A stretch of DNA of 64,000 nucleotides from Bacteroidota bacterium (GTDB lineage: Bacteria > Bacteroidota > Bacteroidia > Bacteroidales > DTGW01): assembly GCA_029550865.1 (NCBI GenBank), contig JAKPGM010000046.1, forward strand, positions 18,852 to 82,851, in the 5' to 3' direction. Position 1 is the stretch's first letter; every line of letters begins with the position of its first letter. The notes under the pieces are model-generated. The model was given only the letters and a program-made list of their open reading frames with translations. It ran no database searches and had not been told where the DNA came from. Both the position numbers and the translations under genes were made by a program. Shown one piece after another: positions 60,506 to 64,000 of the stretch.

Positions 60506-61918
60506 ATGAAGAAGACAAAAATTATTGCAACGATTTCCGACAGGCGATGTGAGCCAGAATTTATAAGAGAATTGTATGAGGAAGGAATGAATGTAGTGCG
60601 TATCAACACAGCACATCAGAGCTTTGAGGATGCTAAGCGCGTGATTGATAATGTTAGAAAGGTGTCGGACAAAATTGCTATTTTAGTCGATACTAAGGGG
60701 CCAGAAATCCGGACTAATGGTGTGGTCGAGGTTTACGAGGTAAGAACCGGAGATAGGATTGTGGTTCGTGGTAGTGTTGATGAACCTTCTCATCCTGGTT
60801 ATATTTATGTCAATTATCCTGAGTTTGTGGCCGATGTTCCGGTAGATAGCCACATTCTTATTGACGATGGTTCGCTTGAGCTAATCGTTCGGGAGAAGGA
60901 TGAACACAGCTTGTATTGTGAGGTGCAAAACGATGGAAAGATAGAAAGTCGCAAAAGTGTTAATGTTCCCTCGGTAAGTTTTCGATTGCCCTCGTTGAGT
61001 GAGAAGGATAAGGAGTTTGTGAAATTTTGTATCCAGGAAGATGTAGATTTTATCGCTCATTCCTTTGTGCGTAACAAAGAGGATGTACTGGCCATACAGC
61101 AGATACTCGATGAACACAAAAGTGCAATCAAAATTATAGCGAAAATTGAGAATCAGCAGGGCGTTGACAATATCGATGAAATTCTGGATTACGTGTATGG
61201 GGTAATGGTTGCCCGTGGTGACCTGGCCATTGAAATTCCGTATGAAAAAATTCCAGGTATTCAGCGGATGATCATATCGAAGTGTATAGCCAGACGAAAG
61301 CCGGTTATAGTGGCTACGCAGATGTTGCATTCCATGATTGAACATCCACGTCCTACAAGGGCTGAGGTTAGTGATATAGCCAATGCTATTTTCAGTCATA
61401 CCGATGCTATTATGCTTAGTGGGGAAACGGCTTACGGTAAGTATCCTGTTGAGGCTGTTCGGACTATGACCAAAGTAGCTCGGGAAGCTGAAAAATCGTT
61501 AAACGACATGTACGATGTTCCGTTAGTGGTGTTAAGTAATCAACGATCGGCTTATCTAACCCGTACCGCAGTGGATGCTGCAATTACGTTAAATGCTCGC
61601 GCAATCATAGCCGACAGTGAAACGGGACGTTCTATTCGTAATATGTCGGGTTTTCGTGGACGTAAACCTATTTACGCCTTTTGTTATAGCAAGCGAGTGG
61701 TCAGGGAATTATCCCTTTCTTTTGGTGTTGTTCCCGAATATATTGAGGAAACAAAAAACAGTCACGAGTTTGTACATAAGGCGCTTACCCATTGCCTCGA
61801 GCGCAATTTACTCGAATACGATGATTTGGTGGTGGTAATTGCTGGAAACTATGGAAGTAATTTTGGGGCATCGTTCATCGAGATTAGTCCGGTTGACAAA
61901 CTGATAAACAGACAGTAA
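60506..61918 (+). CDS. pyk: pyruvate kinase
   Basis: This 470-residue glycolytic enzyme turns phosphoenolpyruvate and ADP into pyruvate and ATP. Motifs are KIIATISDR, VVRINTAH, DTKGPEIRT, IAKIENQQGVDNI, VMVARGDLAIEIP, ATQMLHSMIEHPRPTRAE and AIMLSGETAYGKYP. RINTAH replaces the more usual RLNFSH, a change common in Bacteroidota enzymes as I recall. It is a lone gene with its own terminator. Confidence 0.97.
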   Translation: MKKTKIIATISDRRCEPEFIRELYEEGMNVVRINTAHQSFEDAKRVIDNVRKVSDKIAILVDTKGPEIRTNGVVEVYEVRTGDRIVVRGSVDEPSHPGYIYVNYPEFVADVPVDSHILIDDGSLELIVREKDEHSLYCEVQNDGKIESRKSVNVPSVSFRLPSLSEKDKEFVKFCIQEDVDFIAHSFVRNKEDVLAIQQILDEHKSAIKIIAKIENQQGVDNIDEILDYVYGVMVARGDLAIEIPYEKIPGIQRMIISKCIARRKPVIVATQMLHSMIEHPRPTRAEVSDIANAIFSHTDAIMLSGETAYGKYPVEAVRTMTKVAREAEKSLNDMYDVPLVVLSNQRSAYLTRTAVDAAITLNARAIIADSETGRSIRNMSGFRGRKPIYAFCYSKRVVRELSLSFGVVPEYIEETKNSHEFVHKALTHCLERNLLEYDDLVVVIAGNYGSNFGASFIEISPVDKLINRQ

Positions 61919-61935
61919 AACGATATGGATAAATT

Positions 61936-61966
61936 AAAAAGGGCGAAAACTCGCCCTTTTTGTTTT
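61936..61966. terminator. bidirectional terminator
   Basis: An 11-bp perfect stem, AAAAAGGGCGA (61936-61946) with TCGCCCTTTTT (61951-61961), has an AAAC loop. It serves pyk on the plus strand and deoC on the minus strand. Confidence 0.92.
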
Positions 61967-61981
61967 ATTCGGAATAGCATG

Positions 61982-62704
61982 TTAGCGGGTATAAAATTGT
62001 AAGGCCTCATCAAGTATTTGTTTGGTGGCAGTGACGCCAACCCTACTGGCCCCCAGACTTTTAACGCGTAGCAAGTCTTCAAGTTTTCGTATGCCGCCCG
62101 AGGCTTTTATGCCAATTGCCGGGTTACAATATTGTCTCATAAGCTTAAGATCATGGTCGGTTGCCCCATGATAGTTGTACGAACCATCGGGTTGTCGGGT
62201 AAAACCATAACCTGTTGATGTTTTTACATATCCTACCTTTACGTGGTTACAGATCTCGCAAAGTCGAATTTTATCTTTATCGTCAGATATGTAATCGGTT
62301 TCAAAAATTACCTTTAGCACGGCGTGGTTTTCAATACAAACCTGGTTAATAGCAGAAATCTCATTTTCAAGGTATTGCCAGTCGTGCTGTAAGGCCTTGC
62401 CAATGTTAATTACCATGTCGACTTCGGTGGCGCCATCGGCGATGACCTGTAACGTTTCTTGTACCTTAATTCCTATGGTGCTATTTCCATGAGGGAAACC
62501 AATAACGGCACAAACTGCCACATCCGAACCCTGTACGATTTCAGCGGCTAATTTTACATGATAGGGTTTTACACATACCGAGGCCACATGATATTGCAAA
62601 GCAATATGACAGTTATGGCGCAAGTCCTCGTCGGTAAAGGTAGGGTGTAGTATGGAATGATCAATCATTTTCGCAAGTTGCGAAACCGTAATACTGTGTT
62701 TCAT
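61982..62704 (-). CDS. deoC: deoxyribose-phosphate aldolase
   Basis: This 240-residue class I aldolase splits 2-deoxyribose 5-phosphate into acetaldehyde and glyceraldehyde 3-phosphate in deoxynucleoside use. EVDMVINIG, VGYVKTSTGYG (Schiff-base Lys) and GIKASGGIR carry the catalytic residues. The open frame reaches 62788, but the extra residues come from the neighbouring repeat; the ATG at 62704 gives MKHSITVSQLAKMIDHS, the likely start. That ATG lies inside the repeat motif TTTCATCCGAA read on the minus strand. Confidence 0.95.
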   Translation of the reverse strand: MKHSITVSQLAKMIDHSILHPTFTDEDLRHNCHIALQYHVASVCVKPYHVKLAAEIVQGSDVAVCAVIGFPHGNSTIGIKVQETLQVIADGATEVDMVINIGKALQHDWQYLENEISAINQVCIENHAVLKVIFETDYISDDKDKIRLCEICNHVKVGYVKTSTGYGFTRQPDGSYNYHGATDHDLKLMRQYCNPAIGIKASGGIRKLEDLLRVKSLGASRVGVTATKQILDEALQFYTR

Positions 62705-62815
62705 CCGAAAATAATTTATAAATATTTCACGCAAAGACCCCAAAGTATTCGCAAAGTTCGCAAAGATTGTTCTTAGCGTTCTTAACAAAAACTTAGCGCA
62801 CTTTGCGTTTTTATA
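62705..62815 (+). repeat. GCAAAG-rich palindromic intergenic repeat, left arm
   Basis: It starts near AAAATAATTTATAAATATTTC, runs through several CGCAAAG units (62730-62766) and ends with CTTAGCGCACTTTGCGTTTTT. An inverted copy with about the same order lies at 63425-63520. The CGCAAAG/CTTTGCG pattern is seen in intergenic repeats of many bacteria. It overlaps the extended open frame of deoC. Confidence 0.75.
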
Positions 62816-62903
62816 TTCATCCGAATAAAATTATTTAATATGTTGAATATTAATTGTTTACTCTATTTTTCTATTTCGTTATATGGATAATATTCCCCAT
62901 TTT

Positions 62904-63083
62904 ATTCATTTTGTGTTTATGCTTGAGCACAATCATGAAGGTTTCATCCGAAAATATTTTTAATTTTTTATAGCGGTCGGATGGAACTCGCATGTAATGT
63001 GTTTTGTGCCACAAATTCAAGCAAGTATGAGAAATTATTTTCATACTCGTTTGTAAATACTACTATACATGCTCGTTTCATCT
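62904..63083 (+). repeat. interspersed TIR element, copy B
   Basis: The 105-bp core (62979-63083) has the ends GGATGGAACTCGCATGT and ACATGCTCGTTTCATCT and matches copy A in length, in the first 17 bases and in most of the last 45. A leader with CATTTTGTGTTTATGCTTGAGC and GGTTTCATCCGAAAATATTTTT is shared with copy C but only its last part with copy A. Confidence 0.82.
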
Positions 63084-63228
63084 GTTATGCTTTTCTGAGT
63101 ACGCTTCTAAAAATATTCTGATTCTAAAAAAATAGTTTTTCAAATATAAGAAACCCCCATGAAATTTAACAATACGCCACAAAACATTTTTTAGGCGAAA
63201 AACCTTAATTTTGTAATGCCTGGTAACC

Positions 63229-63403
63229 GTTTGAAACGAGCATGCAAGCTGGGTATACTAATAAGCTTAAAAAAATAATAATACCCACAGGCGTAACTAT
63301 GTGACTCGAAGCTAAAATGCGAGTTCCATCTGGCCATTAAAAAAAATAAAATATTTTCGAATGCAACCCCCATGATTATGCTCAATATCAAACACAAAAT
63401 GAG
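63229..63403 (-). repeat. interspersed TIR element, copy C (inverted)
   Basis: Read on the minus strand the core (63229-63331, 103 bp) starts AGATGGAACTCGCAT and ends GCATGCTCGTTTCAAAC. Its leader (to about 63403) has CATTTTGTGTTTGATATTGAGC and CGAAAATATTTT, as in copy B. The middle has diverged. It faces copy B, so the two can pair as a long hairpin. Confidence 0.78.
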
Positions 63404-63424
63404 AAATTGTAAATAAACGATATT

Positions 63425-63520
63425 TTTCAAAACGCAAAGGATGCTAAATTTATACACAAATAACGCAAAAAATCTCTGCGAACTTTGCGCTCTTTGTGTG
63501 AAGATATTTAAAAATTATTT
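63425..63520 (-). repeat. GCAAAG-rich palindromic intergenic repeat, right arm
   Basis: On the minus strand it reads AAAAAATAATTTTTAAATAT, then CTTCACACAAAGAGCGCAAAG, TTCGCAGAGATTTTTTGCG, TTTAGCATCCTTTGCGTTTT. This follows the left arm at 62705-62815 with several mismatches and an 11-bp gap. Confidence 0.72.
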
Positions 63521-63525
63521 TTTAT

Positions 63526-63600
63526 CCTCACCCCGTCGGGCGGGCCATCCCTCTCCTTCTCAAGGAGAGGGGTGGCCGACAGGCCGAGGTGGGTTGACGC
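63526..63600. repeat. REP-like hairpin element (CTCTCCTT/AAGGAGAG)
   Basis: A stem CCTCTCCTT (63550-63558) pairs with AAGGAGAGG (63562-63570), flanked by GGCCA/TGGCC and followed by GGCCGACAGGCC, another small hairpin. Elements of this look (gagagg-type hairpin, then ggtggccgacaggcc) recur in bacterial intergenic DNA. The stop and last 21 or so codons of the DUF2589 gene lie inside it. Confidence 0.75.
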
Positions 63601-64000
63601 GACACCCGTATTTTAATTTTGATTACCTGCCCTGCACTGGAAGCCGACTCAGCGGTTGCCGATGGGGCTACGTTGCCATCGAAGTTGATGGGGTTGTCGA
63701 CCAGGTACCAGGGACGATAATGCGCATCGAAACCTTTATCGCGTTCTTTTTCGAGCTTCTGCTCTTCCGACCGCTGCATCTGACGGTGACGGTGATAGTT
63801 TTCGACCCGAAAATCGAATTCAAACTCGGCCGATTCGACCCCCAACGGAGCTATGGGCGCCAGCGCCAAACTGGGAATTTTTATTTCTACTGTTTCTTCC
63901 TTGCCCTGATTGTTCGTGTGCTTTAAATGAAAAGTTTGCATGTAAAGCGATTCGCCCCCGGTAGGTAAGGGCATCTCCTCCTCGCCGTCGGCAGGAATAT
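63528..64000 (-). CDS. DUF2589-like protein, N-terminus beyond the window
   Basis: This is the C-terminal part of a protein whose frame stays open to the window edge (the codons before Met at 63974 read IPADGEEE). KIPSLALAPIAPLGVESAEFEFDFRVENY and AGQVIKIKIRVSRQP, read in parts, match the DUF2589 pattern of a repeated hydrophobic strand. The charged middle (RSEEQKLEKERDKG) is a likely insert. The family has no known function. The tail PTSACRPPLSLRRRGMARPTG is translated repeat DNA and has replaced the original end. Confidence 0.7.
   Translation of the reverse strand, partial: IPADGEEEMPLPTGGESLYMQTFHLKHTNNQGKEETVEIKIPSLALAPIAPLGVESAEFEFDFRVENYHRHRQMQRSEEQKLEKERDKGFDAHYRPWYLVDNPINFDGNVAPSATAESASSAGQVIKIKIRVSRQPTSACRPPLSLRRRGMARPTG

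Noticed and set aside
60506..61918. Pyruvate kinase with RINTAH in place of RLNFSH as an unusual active site
   Set aside because: The same change is common among Bacteroidota enzymes as I recall, and all other catalytic motifs are intact.
62704..62788. 28-residue N-terminal extension of deoC
   Set aside because: The extra residues are translated GCAAAG repeat (LRTLRTIFANFANTLGSLRE) and do not belong to the aldolase fold; the ATG at 62704 gives the normal start.
62705..63600. CRISPR array in the repeat-rich spacer
   Set aside because: Repeats are few, of different families and inverted, without regular spacing or unique spacers of equal length.

Overview
The window looks like chromosomal DNA of a Bacteroidota bacterium, most likely Bacteroidales or a close relative. 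The gene complement points there: a short primary sigma factor without region 1.1, a rho with a long insertion after its N-terminal domain, a PorE-like type IX secretion protein, a PKD-repeat surface protein with a type IX sorting tail, DUF6089, DUF2851 and SiaC/DUF1987 proteins, and promoters of the TTTG / TAnnTTTG type with few Shine-Dalgarno sites. The DNA is AT-rich and densely coding. No rRNA, tRNA, CRISPR array, prophage or intact insertion sequence was seen.

Layout. 0-4 kb: a lipoprotein aldose epimerase, a trypsin-fold protein without its catalytic triad, ruvX-def and a lipoprotein with a weak GldN-like look. 4-8.3 kb, minus strand: a tight surface-glycan operon (mtgA, glycosyltransferase, Wzy-type polymerase, glycosyltransferase). 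8.3-12 kb: a 57-residue winged-helix protein, pdxJ, a CBS protein, nadK and an outer-membrane barrel. 12-16 kb: cellobiose phosphorylase and recJ. 16-23 kb: a glutamine amidotransferase, homoserine acetyltransferase, cinA, a ClC protein, dapB and a cation/proton antiporter. 23-31 kb: yceI with a divergent HxlR regulator, recG, an etfB-etfA-acyl-CoA dehydrogenase operon and an ABC permease. 31-40 kb: SiaC, ligA, a two-component pair, ilvC, DUF2851 and a TrkA-type potassium channel. 40-50 kb: a PKD adhesin-like protein, a PorE-like protein and a 1219-residue histidine kinase. 50-62.7 kb: rpoD, rho, folB, an alkaline-phosphatase-fold protein that has lost all its metal ligands, an LPP20-like protein, aspartate aminotransferase, DUF1573, an FMN glutamate synthase, xerD, pyruvate kinase and deoC. 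62.7-63.6 kb: a repeat-filled spacer, then the C-terminal part of a DUF2589 protein that runs off the window.

How it fits together: the genes describe a heterotroph, probably fermentative, that takes up glucans (cellobiose phosphorylase, epimerase, pyruvate kinase), oxidises acyl-CoA through an electron-transferring flavoprotein, makes its own methionine, lysine and branched-chain amino acids, builds a polymerised surface glycan and exports proteins by type IX secretion.

The most unusual points are: (1) a family of about 105-bp elements with imperfect terminal inverted repeats, present three times, two of them facing each other inside a nested inverted-repeat spacer after deoC; (2) two apparent pseudoenzymes, one with a trypsin fold and one with a PafA fold, each with its catalytic residues replaced; (3) repeat DNA that supplies the ends of genes (the amidotransferase stop, the deoC start, the DUF2589 C-terminus). 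No defence, phage or biosynthetic cluster was recognised. All calls come from reading the sequence; no database search was run.
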